DNA of 64,000 bases, taken from the NCBI GenBank assembly GCA_030272155.1, contig CP126192.1, forward strand, positions 6,978,501 through 7,042,500, read 5' to 3'. How positions within the stretch are numbered: position 1 is the stretch's first letter; every line of letters begins with the position of its first letter. Source of the DNA: Tetradesmus obliquus (taxonomy: Eukaryota > Chlorophyta > Chlorophyceae > Sphaeropleales > Scenedesmaceae). Made by a program: the position numbers and the translations under genes. Positions 48,801 to 61,025 of this stretch are shown piece after piece. Under the pieces are notes generated by a model. That model was not told the DNA's origin, searched no databases, and saw only the letters and a program-made list of their open reading frames with translations.

Positions 48801-51029
48801 ACAGTGGAGGCAAGCATTGGCGCAGTCACTTCAAAACCACACGTGGCTAGCAGCGAGCGTGCACAGCTGCCTCACAAAACAGTGCTTATCCTTGAAATGC
48901 TCAATCCAACAAACGTTTGCAGCCACCCGCACAGCCCACCTGCAGCACCAGCCCATGCCAGGTCACCAGCCACATCCACATGCACCACATGCCGATCAAG
49001 CAGCGGGTCCCCTGTCCTAAAAGCCCACCAGTCCACATCAGCGCCAAGCTTCTCAGCAGCAGCCGCTGCAGCTGCAGCCTCTGCTGCCGCCTGCTGCCTC
49101 CGCTGCAGCTGCTGCTGCTGCCACTCTCGCTGCAGATGTGCTTGCTGCTCAGCAGAGCCAATATCGCTGTCGGAGCCCTGCCGGCCTAGCCGCTGCCAGC
49201 CTCTGCTGTTCCAGCGGCGAAGGAAGCTGCCACTGCCAATGCTGTCCCGGGTGCTGCGGCCACTGGAAGCTCCTGCAACCACAGCCTCATCACTATCTGG
49301 CTGCTCATATGTTGCAAATGTAACATCTGCGTGCCCCGGGCGGCTGCGCCTTGCAGGCTTGTGGAGCCCTGCTGCTGCCTTATCTGCTGCTGCTGCTGGC
49401 TGTGCCTCCTCTGTTGCTCGCCTGCTCCGTGATGTGAGCAAGCCAAAGCTGCAAGGCACAGCAGCTGCTGCTGCTGCTCTATGTGCAGGTGGCTTGCCTG
49501 CATCGCCTATCACTGCTGTCATCTCCACTGAAGCACTGCCTGCGCCAGCAGCGGTGCTGTGCATGTGCTGGCTGCTGCTGCGCTGCATGCCACCACTTGG
49601 CAGCAGAGCCCGTGCTGAGGACTGCCTTGATGTAAGGCGGCTCTCAGCAGGGCTGGTGGTAGCTGTGTCTGCACAATGTTCCTGCAAGCTGCCTGGTGCA
49701 CCAGCTGCAGCAGCAGAACTGAGCACTGCCAGCTCAGTTGCCCTGCCGTGTAGCTGCTCCTGCGGGGCTTGTTCATTTGCGAAAGGTGTGCTGTTCTGAT
49801 GGCCTGTCTGCGCTTGCTGCTGCTGCTGCTGCTCCCTGACATTGCGCTGGCACTGGCTGGATGGCACCCCAATTACAGCTGATGCAATGCTTCCTGCTGC
49901 AGCTGGAGGTGTGATACCTGCTGCTTCTGCAGCTGGTGGCACGGCGCCCTCGCCTGCCGCTGCAGGCCCAGAGTCTGTTGGCCTGCAGCGTGCAAAACCC
50001 CAGTTAGGGTTCAGCAGCAACTGCCTCGTAGGCGAGTTGTCTGCTGTCACTGACCCATGCTTCAGGCCTGTGCAGCGCTGTTGTGGTGTGTGCCCCAGCC
50101 AAGTGCTGATGGAGTCACCCCTGGTCATGTACTGCTGCCTCAGCAGCACATACCACTGCAGGAAAGGCAAAGGAAGGCAGCAGGGCTGGAAAGAGTCAAG
50201 CATACAGACCTACCTAACACGAAGATCGTTGAATTGAAAGCACTCTTTGGAGTGGGCCAGGTTGTGCTTATGTGTAGCACAGCAGCAACAAGGTGCCTGC
50301 GGACTGTTGCAGCACTCCCACACCTGGTAGTGACGGTCCAGCAGCCACATGGCATAGAGGCAGTAAAGCCACACCAGCCCAAAATGCACCCTGCACAGCA
50401 GCAGCCAAGCAGCGCCAGCAGCCGCGTGATGCCGCCAAGCAAGGGATTGAAAGGCATGCATCAGCTGTTTCACAATCAAAGGCAAGACAACCGACACTAC
50501 GCTTGCAGGAAGGGCGGTCATCACCAACACAGTAGCAAGAAGCATTGCATGCACAGCGGCAGCTGCCAGTCCCTGCAGGAAAGTATCAAACGGAGGCGGG
50601 TGCAGCTCACCAGAGCACGTGGCTGCCTGGCTGCATGTTGCTCATGGTCAGCCCCATCAGGTTGCTTCGCTGGAACTGCTGTACAGACCTGGACAGGTAC
50701 TTGCTGCTGGCATGGATGGGGATCACTGCAGTGCAGGGCGCAGCAGCAGGACGTAAGCGCAAAGCGTTGCTTGCACGCGACCATAGCAATCCCGCGTTAT
50801 GGGTGCAGCGCAGCAAATCTAACTGCTGTACGTGCATGGGTGCAGCATGCACACAACTTACGCAGCTTGCATGTCACTTGCTGCTGCTGCTGTTGCTGCC
50901 GCTGCTAAGCCCAGCAGCGATCCTATGCATGCCGCATAGATGTTCAGCTGCTCACATGCACTGCAGGAGACCACTGTCAGCGGCGCCATCAGCTGCAGCC
51001 CAAACACAATCAAGCGCTCGAACATCTGC

Positions 51030-51067
<38 letters not shown>

Positions 51068-52227
51068 TGTCACTACAGGCAGGTACAGCCCGCGTAGTGC
51101 AAGTACCACGCAGCTGCCTTCACAATCGGGCAGAACCACCGCCCGCTGCTGCTGCTCCTGATGCCTCGCTGTGGCTGCTGCTGCTGATGAAGTGAGCGCT
51201 GCCATGTTGGCCATCACACGACCCAGGTTGCTGTGGTTGCTGTGCTATGACCGCCTACTGCGCTGCCTCACCAGTGCATCCATGCCTGCAGTTGCCAGCA
51301 GCTCCTTCTCCTTCATGGACACCGTAGCCCACGCCCAGTAACTGTTTGGTTGCAGGATGGCAAGCAGCAGAAGGACAGTAGTTAGCGCTGCAAGCAAACA
51401 CGCTTAGCAGTTGCAGGCCAGCATGGCTAGTAGCACTTCTACTCTGGCAGGCTGCAATGCCAGCTAGGCGTCTGCATAGTTGTATGCCTTAGCTGCTGTT
51501 GCTGCTTTGACAGATGCAATTGCACAAAGAGCGTGCTGCTTAGGCAGATGCAGATGCACTAGGGAGGGCGCTGAGCGCAGATGCCGATGCCTCAGCTGCT
51601 GTTGGCTTTGCTGCTTAGGCAGAGGCACGTAGCTGGCTGAGGGTAGCTGCTGCTGCTGTTGATGTCCTGCAATGGACTCACAAGTACTTGGCAATGCCGT
51701 TGCCAGTGTAAACAGGAGGCTTGATGGCCACTTGTGGGGATAGCTGCAGCAGAAAATTGTTTGTCAGCAACTGCAACTCAGGCAAGCTGCGTCACAGGGC
51801 GTTCTACCAGCTACTGTTGCTGCCAGTAGATGCACTTCACGCGACATGCGCCTACCCCTGCAAAGATGCTGTTTTCCAGCCTGCAGGGTGATATGCTCAC
51901 CAGCCGGCCTCTGTATACACTGATGAAGGTCTGCAGGAAGCAAAAAGCTGCCAAGCAAAATACTCCTGCCACGCCACTGGTGATCATCCTGCAGCAGTTG
52001 CAACAAAGACACATGCTTGCACAACTGTTCATGCATGCTGCCAAGCATCTGATATAGCACACTACAGCTCTGTTCAGGGGTGATCAGGTGAGTATCACTC
52101 ACGTGGCGAAGATTTGGGAGTCCACCTTGTAGGTGTTGATGCATCCCAAATCCACCTTGTCCCAAGTGCCGGACGAGCACTGCACTCCTGCACCACCTGT
52201 GCTGTTGCCTCCCACCAGCTCATTCAT
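42942..52227 (-). CDS. OSCA/CSC1 (DUF221) stress-gated cation channel, large algal form
   Basis: 21 minus-strand exons: 52227-52103, 51988-51901, 51743-51682, 51341-51272, 51025-50956, 50725-50611, 50390-50324, 50155-48940, 48728-48390, 48139-47968, 47549-46394, 46189-46031, 45940-45911, 45762-45678, 45470-45293, 44925-44800, 44613-44529, 44390-44336, 44042-43719, 43430-43375 and 43151-42942. All 20 junctions agree in phase and total 1,595 residues. Family features in order: first helix GVAGVFCLAAFCFLQTF, KPPVYTGNGIAKY, YWAWATVSM, RLIVFGLQLMAPLTV, LTMSNMQPGSHVLW, YAVLVTDVP, QPAPSPEDMLW, then the channel core (LYLVPTG, LFTIILPIVLLMLW, GWELVNLFLGGVL, ADNPDQWALLLGAAFP, PLMTPFVLAYMATAYL, YQMIYVCVRAYESGG). 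Typical members have 700-850 residues; the surplus is low-complexity insert, chiefly exon 8 (405 codons) and exon 11 (385), both facing the cytosol by family topology. OSCA channels are Ca-permeable, opened by osmotic or mechanical stress. Confidence 0.93.
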
Positions 52228-53471
52228 GGCTGCTTGTTTGCGAAACCCAGCTTCTCTATATGCTATCCATGCGGTTGCATTCGCGCCACGAGTTGCAGAG
52301 GTGACGGCAGTTGCCTTTCCATGTGCTCACATGCTGCTGATGCACATGCGCTTTGTCAGCACTGCCACCAGCTCATCCGCTGAGGCATAATGAACTATCA
52401 CTGGGCTCGTGCGTTTGTATGTGCACGGAATGTCGGTGACGTGCGCTTTGTGATGCTAATGTGGCGATCCCGGAGCACGCGATCGCAAGCGTAGGAAACA
52501 CGACTACTTCAGAATCAGAATGCTTCTGTGATCAGCAAAAGGCATGGAGTTGTCAAGGATGGGCGTGCATCCGCCTTGGCTCTGTCATTTTTCACAACGT
52601 TCAACAGTGTTACGTTTGACTGGAACATCATTGACCATCCACCAGGTCAACTCAAATATGCAACAGCTAGAGCTTGCCAAGGTCGCTATGCAATTGCTAC
52701 ATATGCTGAATCCACCTTTCAAGAAGCCCTTTGCAATACAGGCACAGCAGGCCTGGTAAATCAAGAGACTTGCACAGATTTCACACAGCAATACAATGTC
52801 ATGGTGGTGATTACACCGCATGGCAGACTTGCCCAGTGAAAGCTGGCCAATCAGAATGATTACCAAAGAAGACTGCCAATACATCCACACCTCCCTGCAC
52901 AGAAGGCAGGACGCTGGCAGGCGCATGCCGGTGCCGACTCTGGCATGTGTGACACATTGCAACAGCAACAGCCTGTACCACAGGCTTGCTACAGAATAGC
53001 CAGTGAGCAAGCAAGCAAGGCTTGCAGCATCGATACAGATTCAAAAAATCATATACAAACCACCACCTACATGTTGTCTGCAGATGCTGTCGCTCGCTGC
53101 AGTTGCTGCTCTAGCTCTGAGGCACGCGCTTCCCTTGCAGCAACGCTCTGCATGCACGCATCAAACAGCGCCAGCTGCTGCACTGCTGCTCTGCACGGTA
53201 TGTGCGTTTCTGCTGCGTCTTGGCAAGCCTGCTGCACTGCCAGCTGCGCCTGATGCAGCTCGCCCCTGACCTGCTGCACACCTGCCTCTGCTGCTGCCAG
53301 CGCACCCTCCAGAACTGCAGCATCGCCAGGAGGCCGCTGCTGCAGCAGCTGCATGAGCGCGGGCTTCCGTGGCATCAAAGCCATCTGCCCAGCCCTGTAG
53401 CTTCCTGCAATGCTGCAGGACTGGCAGATCAGCCATCAAAGCTGTGCGTGCACTGCATGAATCTCTGCATC
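52228..53471. other. Region between OSCA start and armadillo-gene end
   Basis: The part 52440-52900 is less CAG-rich and relatively AT-rich, with a 103-codon plus-strand frame at 52528-52839 and an overlapping 141-codon minus frame at 52585-53010; neither is recognised. A coiled-coil-like minus-strand frame lies at 53067-53384. The OSCA promoter must be here. Confidence 0.4.
53067..53384 (-). CDS. Possible small coiled-coil open frame, or 3' UTR of the armadillo gene
   Basis: A 105-codon minus-strand frame opening MALMPRKPALMQLLQQ and continuing with heptad-like Ala/Leu/Gln/Glu helices (LEGALAAAEAGVQQV, ARASELEQQLQRA). It begins 87 bases after the stop of the armadillo gene on the same strand. 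No donor that would join it to that gene was found. It may be a separate small gene, an unspliced extra exon or chance; helix-like composition is its only support. Confidence 0.25.
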   Translation of the reverse strand: MALMPRKPALMQLLQQRPPGDAAVLEGALAAAEAGVQQVRGELHQAQLAVQQACQDAAETHIPCRAAVQQLALFDACMQSVAAREARASELEQQLQRATASADNM

Positions 53472-55578
53472 CTAAGGCTCTGCTGTCTCCAGGTCGTCGT
53501 CCTGCAAGCGCTTGAGCTCAACCAAGAGGTGCTGCAGGCAGGGCGGCTCCTCGCCAGCTGCTGCTGCAGCCCGTGCTGCGGCAAGCAGGTTGTTTGTGGC
53601 AGGGTAGCTGCGTAAGTAGGCAGCTGCAGCCTGGTCGTTGAAGTCATCGTCATCCTGCATTTCATTGTCATCGTCAGCGACGGTATACCGAACTTCAAAC
53701 CAGAGTGCATCCACCACATGCCCCCAAGTGCCTTTAGCGGCAGCAACTGCCTGCCTGCCGATTGCTGAGCTTGCGAGGACGCCCACTGCTCTCATGGCTG
53801 CTACTGCTGTTGCCTCCTCCATGTCGTACACCGGTTCAGAGGTCAGAACAGCAGCAGTGCCAGCGGCCACAGTGGCACAGGGTGTGGTTGGCTGCTGCCC
53901 AGGGCTGGCTCCTGCACCTGCAGTTGTACTGCAGGGCAGCTGCAGCTGCTCTGCTGCCCTCCACAGCCAAGCCAGCACTCCGCACCATTCGCAGGCCAGC
54001 GCATTCATGCCATCTTCAAGCAGGCGCTGTGCCAGATCGAGCATGCTGGATGCACGCGGCAGCAGCTGCTGCAAGCAGCCAGCATCCGCTGTCTGCAGCA
54101 TGCGTGCCAATGCCAGCACTGCCAAGCTTGCCCGCCGCACGACTGAAGGGTAGCCCTGATCATTGAGCAGATGTTCTGTGAGCTGTATGCTGCAATCTAA
54201 TAGCTGGCCTGCCTGCAACCCTAGTGCACTGTACATCTGCCGCAGCTGCAGGGGCACTGCTTCCAACCCAGCTGCCACACCCAGCAGCACTGCCACCACA
54301 GCCGCTTCGCTGTTGCAGCCAGGCACATAGACCGGCTTTTCATCATTATCGCTACTGACATCACTGTCCCATGGCGCCTCATCATACCAAGAAGCGTCCT
54401 GTGAGGCAGCCATATGTTGCTGCAGCTGCACTAGCACTTGCTGCAGGCAGCCAGGATCTGCCTGCAGCAGCATCTGCCTGCCAGCTTCAGACTGCACAAG
54501 GCTACACAGCGCAGTTGCTGCAGCCTCTGGATCAAGGAACACCTTTTGCTGCCAATGCTGGCTCTGCACTGGCACCTGAAGCAGAAACTGATCCAAAACA
54601 ACCTGCAGAACCTGCTGTGCAGCATCAACTGCTGCTGCATTCGCCCCTGCTAGCTTGCACACCCCAAATGCCATGAGCACTGCCAGCTCATCAACTGCAG
54701 ATGAGTCAGCACGTGCCTGATGCCTTTGTACTGCTACTGCTGCCAGCTTTGCTGCGAACGGCAGCAGCAGCAGTTCACCCTGCTGTGCATTCACCGCTGC
54801 TATCAATATCCAGGCAACTGCTGAGGCCAGAGCTGCCGAGCTGCCTTGCTGCTGCAGCAGCTGCACTAGGACCCCTATGCTGTGCCGCTGCAACGCCTTT
54901 GCCACTGCCTGCCGCCCTTGAGCGCTGTGTCCAAGGTTTGCTGCTGCTGTAGCTGCTGCTTCACGCACATTTAGTGGTGCTTGCTGCTTATACACAACAT
55001 CCAGCAGCAGCTCAACAGAGCCCAGCAGCTGCTGCTGCACCTCTGGAGCTTGGGAAATGCGGAACAGCAGCTGAGCGGCGCAGCTGTTGTGACGCAGCAG
55101 GGCCTGCAGCAGCAGCTGCAACCGCTCCGCTGTTGCCAGGGCTGCCACGATCCTGTCGCGCTGGCGACATGTGGCAGCTGCCACTGCTTGCAGGACTAAC
55201 AGTGCCAGCATAGGCATGTAGGCACTGTCGCTGCTGCTGCTGCTGCTGCCCCCAGCGCCGGCACTGTCACTGCAGAGGATCTGCAGCACAGCCTGCAGGC
55301 ACTGAGGGTAGCGCAGCAGCTGGTTGCTGACTATGACTGGGCAGCAGCAGGCGACCTCTGCAAGCGCCTCCAGTGCCACTCCAAGCGCTGTGCTGCGTGC
55401 TGCACTCACAGCTGCGTCGCATGCTTGAACTGCGCGCCTGCTCTGCTCTTGCACTGGGTAGCTGCCGTTGTAAAACAGGCTGACAAAGTTTGCCTGGCTG
55501 CTGAACGCCTGCGCTCCACCAACAGCTGTTTCTTCCGAAGGTGCTGCTCCTGCTCTTGCTCCTGCTCCTGCTGCTCCA

Positions 55579-55609
<31 letters not shown>

Positions 55610-56093
55610 CTGCGGCTGCCAGCGCTGCTGTTCCATGCTGCGCCACAACCATCTGCAGCAGCTGCCCAACCAGCTCTTCACTTGGTGCAGCAGCTGCCAT
55701 CCTTGACAGCAGCACTGCAGCTGTGCGGCTGCATGACTGGCTGTGCATCACTGCATCAGCCAGCAGCTCTACGTGCTCACTTAGCAGCTCAAGCAGCTGC
55801 CCTGCTGCGCTGCAGCCGCTGCTGCGGCATGGCGCTGCTTTTGCTGCCGTTGCATGCGTCTCTGCTAACAAGGCTGATGCTGCTGCACCTGCTTGTGCAG
55901 CAGATGCCGCTGCCGGTGTTCCTGCAAGCTGGGGGTGTTCTGCTGTCAGCAGCAGCAGCACCTCTGCTGCTGCTGCCGTTGTAAAGCTGGTAGGAGAGCA
56001 GCAGAACGCAGCACCAAGCAGCTGCGGTAGGATTTGGGGCTGCTGCATTACAGCAGCAGCAACAGCGCATGGCTGCGCTTGCAATGTCTGCAG

Positions 56094-56143
<50 letters not shown>

Positions 56144-56342
56144 TGCCCAAGGACTGGGCGCATGCAGCTGCCTCCAGGTCTGCTGCCGCTCCTGCTGCGG
56201 CCGGATCATCACATGCGCGCAGAGCAGCTGCCAGTTCCAAGAGAAGGCTTTGATCGACAGCACCGCAAACATGATTTTGAAGACCCAGCCCAAGCAGCGT
56301 CCACGACTTGAAGACACGAACAAGCCCCACCAACGTCGCCAT
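53472..56342 (-). CDS. Armadillo/HEAT-like helical repeat protein, intronless
   Basis: One uninterrupted 956-codon frame, long for this intron-rich region. The start MATLVGLVRVFKSW is the first ATG and is followed by Ala/Leu-rich helices throughout. Around residue 455-480 the pattern VREAAATAAANLGHSAQGRQAV, followed by IGVLVQLLQQQ, is a typical armadillo repeat; similar helices occur before and after. Residues ~660-690 and ~905-930 are acidic (DSDVSSDNDEK, DDDNEMQDDDDFND). Proteins of this type are scaffolds for protein binding. No further domain such as U-box or F-box is visible, so the partner and location are unknown. A poly-Ala run near residue 67 comes from a CAG tract. Lack of introns could reflect origin from a retrocopy. 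Confidence 0.75.
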
Positions 56343-56930
56343 ACTGGCTCAAAGAAGTCAATACAACTGTGTAGAGGAATGGAGCTGTGAGCAGATACAG
56401 GCCGAGACACGGAGTATGCGCCACTAAACCGCACTGTTCGAACGTTGGACGTTGTCATTTGCAGATATGACACGGTTTAAATGAGCGGTATCAGATCACA
56501 GGGTTCGCCATTGCAAATGCACTTCTACAGACGAGTTGATGGGGTGCAGCAGGTCTGTCAATGGCCGTGCTGCTGCGGCTGCTGCAGCTGCAGCACAACT
56601 GCGGCAGCGACACTGCTGAGGCAGCGTTGTGGGTGTGTTTTGCGGTTGGTGTGGTGGCGGCAGCTGATGGGGTGCTGGTGCTGGCTCAGCAGTAGGCTCA
56701 GCAGCAGGCCGAAGCCTAGCTGGGCCACAATTGTTGTGTGCTAGCAGAGCCAAGCTGCTGTTGCAGGAGGCTGCTGGTAGTGACTGTAGCCTGAGTGTGG
56801 CTGGGCTGGTGCAGCAAACACCACATCGTGCAGAATGCTGCGATTGGCGTGCTGGGCGTTGAGTTGTTGGGATTGTCAATCCTGCCTGCAAAGCAAAAGC
56901 AATGGCTGCGGCCATGCTTGTGCAGCACAA
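56343..56930. other. Upstream region of the armadillo gene
   Basis: No supported exon. The open frames on both strands are fragments with chance-like composition. It should hold the promoter of the minus-strand armadillo gene. Confidence 0.4.
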
Positions 56931-56939
56931 GTTGCGCTT

Positions 56940-57300
56940 ATGACCCCGCAGCGGCCGCAGCTGCAGCTGCAGCAGCGCAGCAGCAGCTTCAAGGCACAGA
57001 GGGCAGCACTTGCCGCGCCGCAGCAGCGCGGCAGCTGGCAGGTGACCCTCTTGTAGGCACAGCCACGCTGCTCCTGCAGCAGGCGGGGCCAGATGAGCGG
57101 CTGCAACAGGAGCACTGCACTGCTGCACGGCTGTGGCGGGACTGCCTGCAGTACAGTACAACCTGCGGCGCTGCATGACTAGTGGTGATGGCCTGGACGC
57201 TGTGGCAGGCCACGTGCGACAGCGAATGCAGCGGCTCGCAGCGCTACAGCGTAGTTGATAGGCACTGCAACTGGCAGTTGAACATGAGCCGCCCAGCTGA
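56940..57300 (+). pseudogene. Degenerate copy of the module gene's C-terminal domain (copy B)
   Basis: The plus strand encodes a GSTCRAAAARQLAGDPLVGT...LLLQQAGPDE...CTAARLWRDCLQYS stretch, then, after a stop and frame change, GDGLDAVAGHVRQRMQRLAA. This matches LASQLLAGTAALLLHW...RCTLAGLWRHC in the module gene (16310-16420) and the copy at 61790-62186. No start or donor supports an active gene. Confidence 0.55.
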
Positions 57301-57309
57301 AGGGCAAGC

Positions 57310-57372
57310 ATTGCAACAGCAGCAGGAGCAAAAGGAGCAGCAGCAGGAGCAAAAGGAGCAGCAGCAGGAGCA
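57310..57372 (+). repeat. 18-base tandem repeat
   Basis: About three copies of GAGCAAAAGGAGCAGCAGCA in tandem, immediately after copy B. Confidence 0.8.
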
Positions 57373-57539
57373 TTCAACACCGCTTGTTGGATGTGCGCTC
57401 CAGTATGATGTTTCGTGTGAGCTGTGATACGTGGGATGCCATGGTCTGGCCCAGTAGTGACAGAACTTCTGTGCAGCCGCATGGGCCATGTGATTCTACT
57501 CAAAAAATCAAAGTTGACCAATGTCCGTGCTGAGCGCAA

Positions 57540-58310
57540 AAAATGAAATTCTATTGCATTAGAAAACCCCTGAAAAGACTAAGATGCCAAAGCATCAGTC
57601 ACCTGGGCACAGCGCACGGTCTGCTGTTATTTACGGCGTCCAGGTTTGACCAAGTTTGACCAGCTAAAACGCTAATAACTTACGCGCTGCAAACAATCTA
57701 GACAAACCAAGATTGTACAGAGGTTTTAATAATAATTCATAATATCTATTTTCATATAGTACATATGCAAAACCACATCTTACCCGAAAAAGTGCTGGAG
57801 CAGGGTGGGGGTTGAACCCGGGACCTCAGGCACAACAAGTGACAACAGTGGTTTCCTGACCATAGCTGGCTGGGATTTCACCCTACAACCCTCTGAACAA
57901 AAGAAACAACCCCTCTCACCACATACTTGGCCTTGGTGGCAGCCTAGGCCCGCCCTGGCAGCTGCTGCACTACTACTGCTTGGGCTGTAGGGGCCAACCA
58001 GTGCACTCGCGTGCCTTGCTGACTGCCTGCTTGGCTGCCTTGCTGCACACCCAATCCTCCTTAAACCAAACTGTTGGACCTGGAATGGGTGGGAGTTGAA
58101 CCCACCACCAGCACCATAGCACGCTGCAGGGCTTGTGCAAGCCCTGCAGTAGCCATCAGGGTTGGCGCGCCTGCCATTCCTGTTGGTTACTGCCGACAAT
58201 AGGCTTGCACTGTAGCGGTACCACAAATTGCTGTTACCTGGAAGATTGATGACCGTACCCCTGTGATCTTGCTGCTGTGCTTGAATGGCATGCTCCTCGC
58301 CAGTTTGCTG
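57540..58310 (-). mobile_element. Possible tRNA-derived (SINE-like) insertions
   Basis: On the minus strand GGTCCCGGGTTCAACCCCCA (57807-57826) and GTGGGTTCAACTCCCACCCA (58087-58106) both look like a tRNA T-arm and internal B box, each with complementary flanks. The first is followed by an AT-rich tail of about 230 bases (57540-57780) unlike the GC-rich surroundings. This is the layout of tRNA-derived short interspersed elements. No complete cloverleaf with acceptor stem could be built by eye, so these are not called tRNA genes; target-site duplications were not found. Confidence 0.35.
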
Positions 58311-58368
58311 CACTTGCTGGGTCAGCTGCTGCTCCAGAGCTGTGGGCTGCTAGCCTGTAACGCTGCTG

Positions 58369-59876
58369 ATGAACGCCGCAACAACTGCTGCAAGGGGACC
58401 TGGCAGTGGTCTGCCATCTCTCCTGCACAGCTGCAGGAGAGATCTGCAGGGTGCTCTGCCGGCAGCTGGCAGGCAAGAATGGCAGCAGGAGAAGCAGCAG
58501 CCGCAGCAACTGCTGCAGCAGCTGGTGCAGTTGGAGCCGGAGCTAGTGGAGTCGCGGGGTGCCCGGCCAGTGGCTGAGGGGCCTGAACGGCAGCAGCAGC
58601 AGCAGCAGCAGCAGCACTGCCCTGGACCCCAACTGGCAGCTGAACAGCAGCAGGTGCAGTTGGAGCAGGAGCTAGTGGAGCTGCAGGGTGCGCTGCTGAC
58701 AAACGAGGGACCTGACCGGCAGCAGCAAGAGGAGGAGCAGCAGCAGCCGCAGCAGCAGCAGGGGATGTTGCCAGCCACAACAGCCGCCGCCGCAGCAGCA
58801 GCAGCAGCAACAGACAATGACAACCACGGTGGTGATGGTAACATCGTTGATGACAGTGGTGGTGCAAGGACAGCAGGAGAGGCAAAGGGTGCAGACGTTA
58901 CAGCTGCAACAGCCGTATTTGATGCCATGGCGGACGTTGTTGAGGACGCACCCGCTGCTGCTGTACATGCAGCAGCTGCTGCTGCTGCTGCTTCTAGTGC
59001 TGATGAGCTTGATGGAGTTGATGGCAGTCATGCTTCTGCCCCTGGTGGCAGCATGCGGGTTGGCAGTGGTGCTGCCACTGCTGAAGCTGCTCCTGCAGCT
59101 ACATCGCCAGGAGGCCAGGGGAGAAAGCGGCTGGCACAGCAGCAGGTGCGTTGCGCACTGCCGCTGCAGTTGTCAAGTTCTGCTTGACTCGTGTTGTGTC
59201 AACCCTGCTACTGGGACATTTTGTTATGGACTATGTTACAGTAGGCTGTTTGTAACATGACCAGCGTCCTTTGGGATCCTGGCTTTGTCTAGAATTTGTC
59301 ATTTTACAGCACCCCAGTGGCAGCCAAGGGGCCACCTTGCTTGAAACATCACCTTGTTGCGCATGCGCAATATCACCAGGCCGAATGCTGCGCATGGACC
59401 CGGTAAATAAGTTGAATTCATCAAGTGCAGAGGCTGCATGCACCATGTGCACTGCTGTGCCCTTCAACCATTTCTTGCTCAGGCTGCTCACAATGATCCT
59501 TTCTAGGGCAATGATTGAATGGCATGTGCCCAGCAGAGCTCGAGGAAGAGGCTGCTGTCTTTGACCACTCATAGCTGCGTATGGTGGCACCTGCTGCCAC
59601 TCTTGCAGCAACAGACATGCAGCACCTGCTAGTCACAGGTGTCTAAGCTGTGTAGCACATTTGCGGGTTAGGCACTGCTGGCCTCAAGAGCCGCCTCTCT
59701 TGCTCTAAAAACTCTACACTGCGCATGCTCAGTGTGCATATTTCATGTCTTCCTACTGGTCTTGCCACGCCGTACCTCCTGCATTTGCAGCCCATCGCTA
59801 CAGCTGACGGCCAGGACCAGGAGGAGCCCTCTGACCCTGAGACAGCAGGCGAGGACAAGATCAGCAGCAGCGGCCC

Positions 59877-59910
<34 letters not shown>

Positions 59911-60637
59911 GATGAGCCCTCTGGCCCTGAGGCAGCAGGCGAGGACAAAATCACCAGCAGCGGCCCACAGCAGCAGCAGCAGCAGCAGCAACAGCAAGAT
60001 CAGCTCGCAGGCACCACAACAGCTGCTGCCGCTGCTCAGCTTGCGCAAGGCCATGGCACCACAACAGCAGCAGCAGGCCTGGCAGGGCAAGATGCTGCTG
60101 CACGCCACCCCCACACAGCAGACACAGGCAGTCCCACAGGTCAAACCGGCAATTGGTTTGCACCCTACCGCTCGGCTGGTGGCAGTGCAGCGGCAGCTGG
60201 CGCACCACACATGGCGTCTGTAGCAGCACAGGGGCTGGTTGGCCTGCTGCATGCTGGTGCTGCTGCTGCTGACAGCCGGCAGCAGTGCAGCCAAGTGGCA
60301 TCATGGCAGCAGCAGCAGCAGCAGGACGGTGGTGCGTTTGGCGCTGCTGCCGCAGGCATTGTTAGCGCTGATGCTGCTGGCGCTGAGCAGCAGCAGCAGG
60401 GCGCTACTGCTGAAGTGATGCAGGGTGCTGGCAGCATACTGGTCGAGCAGCAAACAGCTGCTGTTGACACTGTTGATGGCGCAGCACACAGTGATTCGGA
60501 TATGCCGGACGCAGTTGACGCCACAGCACAGAGTGAATCAGACAGGCCAGACACTGTGGCTGCTGCAGCGCACAGCGACCCAGAGCTGCTGCCGACAGCG
60601 GACTTGAAACGTGAGCAAACATCACAACTTGAGCTGC

Positions 60638-60677
<40 letters not shown>

Positions 60678-60963
60678 AGATGCAGCTGCGGGGCACCAGC
60701 AGCAGCATGGGCTTGCTGCTGTTGTGGCAGGCACAGGGGAGATGGATATTGACAGTGCCAGCAAGGTATTCAGCTGTGCCAGACTGCTGATGCAGCTGCT
60801 AGAAGAGCAGGCCTGGGAGGGTGATGGGCCATTGGCGTTGCCTGAGGAGGACATGTTGCTGCTAGTGAACGCCACTGCACGCATGCAGCAGCAGCAGCAG
60901 GATGAGGGGTTCAGTGCTGCAGATTTTGACAAGGCGCTGCAGATCTGCAGGGCGCAGTACTGA
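58369..60963 (+). CDS. Unrecognised Gln/Ala-rich protein related in layout to the module gene
   Basis: Two exons, 58369-59145 and 59791-60963, join in phase 0 and give 649 residues. The first ends GRKRLAQQQ at a CAG|GTGCGT donor, like the KRPAE[EH]Q exon ends of the module gene at 11598-16550, so the two probably share ancestry. Inside are short repeats: LVQLEPELVES/VQLEQELVELQ; EPSDPETAGEDKI/EPSGPEAAGEDKI; and AHSDSDMPDAV/AQSESDRPDTV. The C-terminal domain is CARLLMQLLEEQAWEG, LPEEDMLLLVNA, then FDKALQICRAQY at the stop. Long poly-Gln runs follow CAG tracts. No known domain is recognised; acidic SD/ED clusters hint at a nuclear or regulatory protein, which is inference. The start is the first ATG of the open frame and is uncertain. 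Confidence 0.6.
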
Positions 60964-61025
60964 GCGCAACGGCAGCATTGCAGTTGTTGCAATCGGGCTG
61001 TGTCATGAGTCCTTGGGAATGAGCG

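Noticed and set aside
48597-49799. 400-codon plus-strand frame within the OSCA gene
   Set aside because: It is the antisense of OSCA exons 8-9, is Ser/Ala/Cys-rich and has no family match, while the minus strand gives a complete phase-consistent channel.
52528-52839. 103-codon plus-strand frame without low complexity
   Set aside because: It has no recognisable motif, no splice partners and overlaps an equally open minus-strand frame, so coding potential cannot be supported.
56496-57539. 347-codon minus-strand open frame
   Set aside because: Its composition is the antisense of copy B and of random sequence; the plus strand carries recognisable homology to the module gene.
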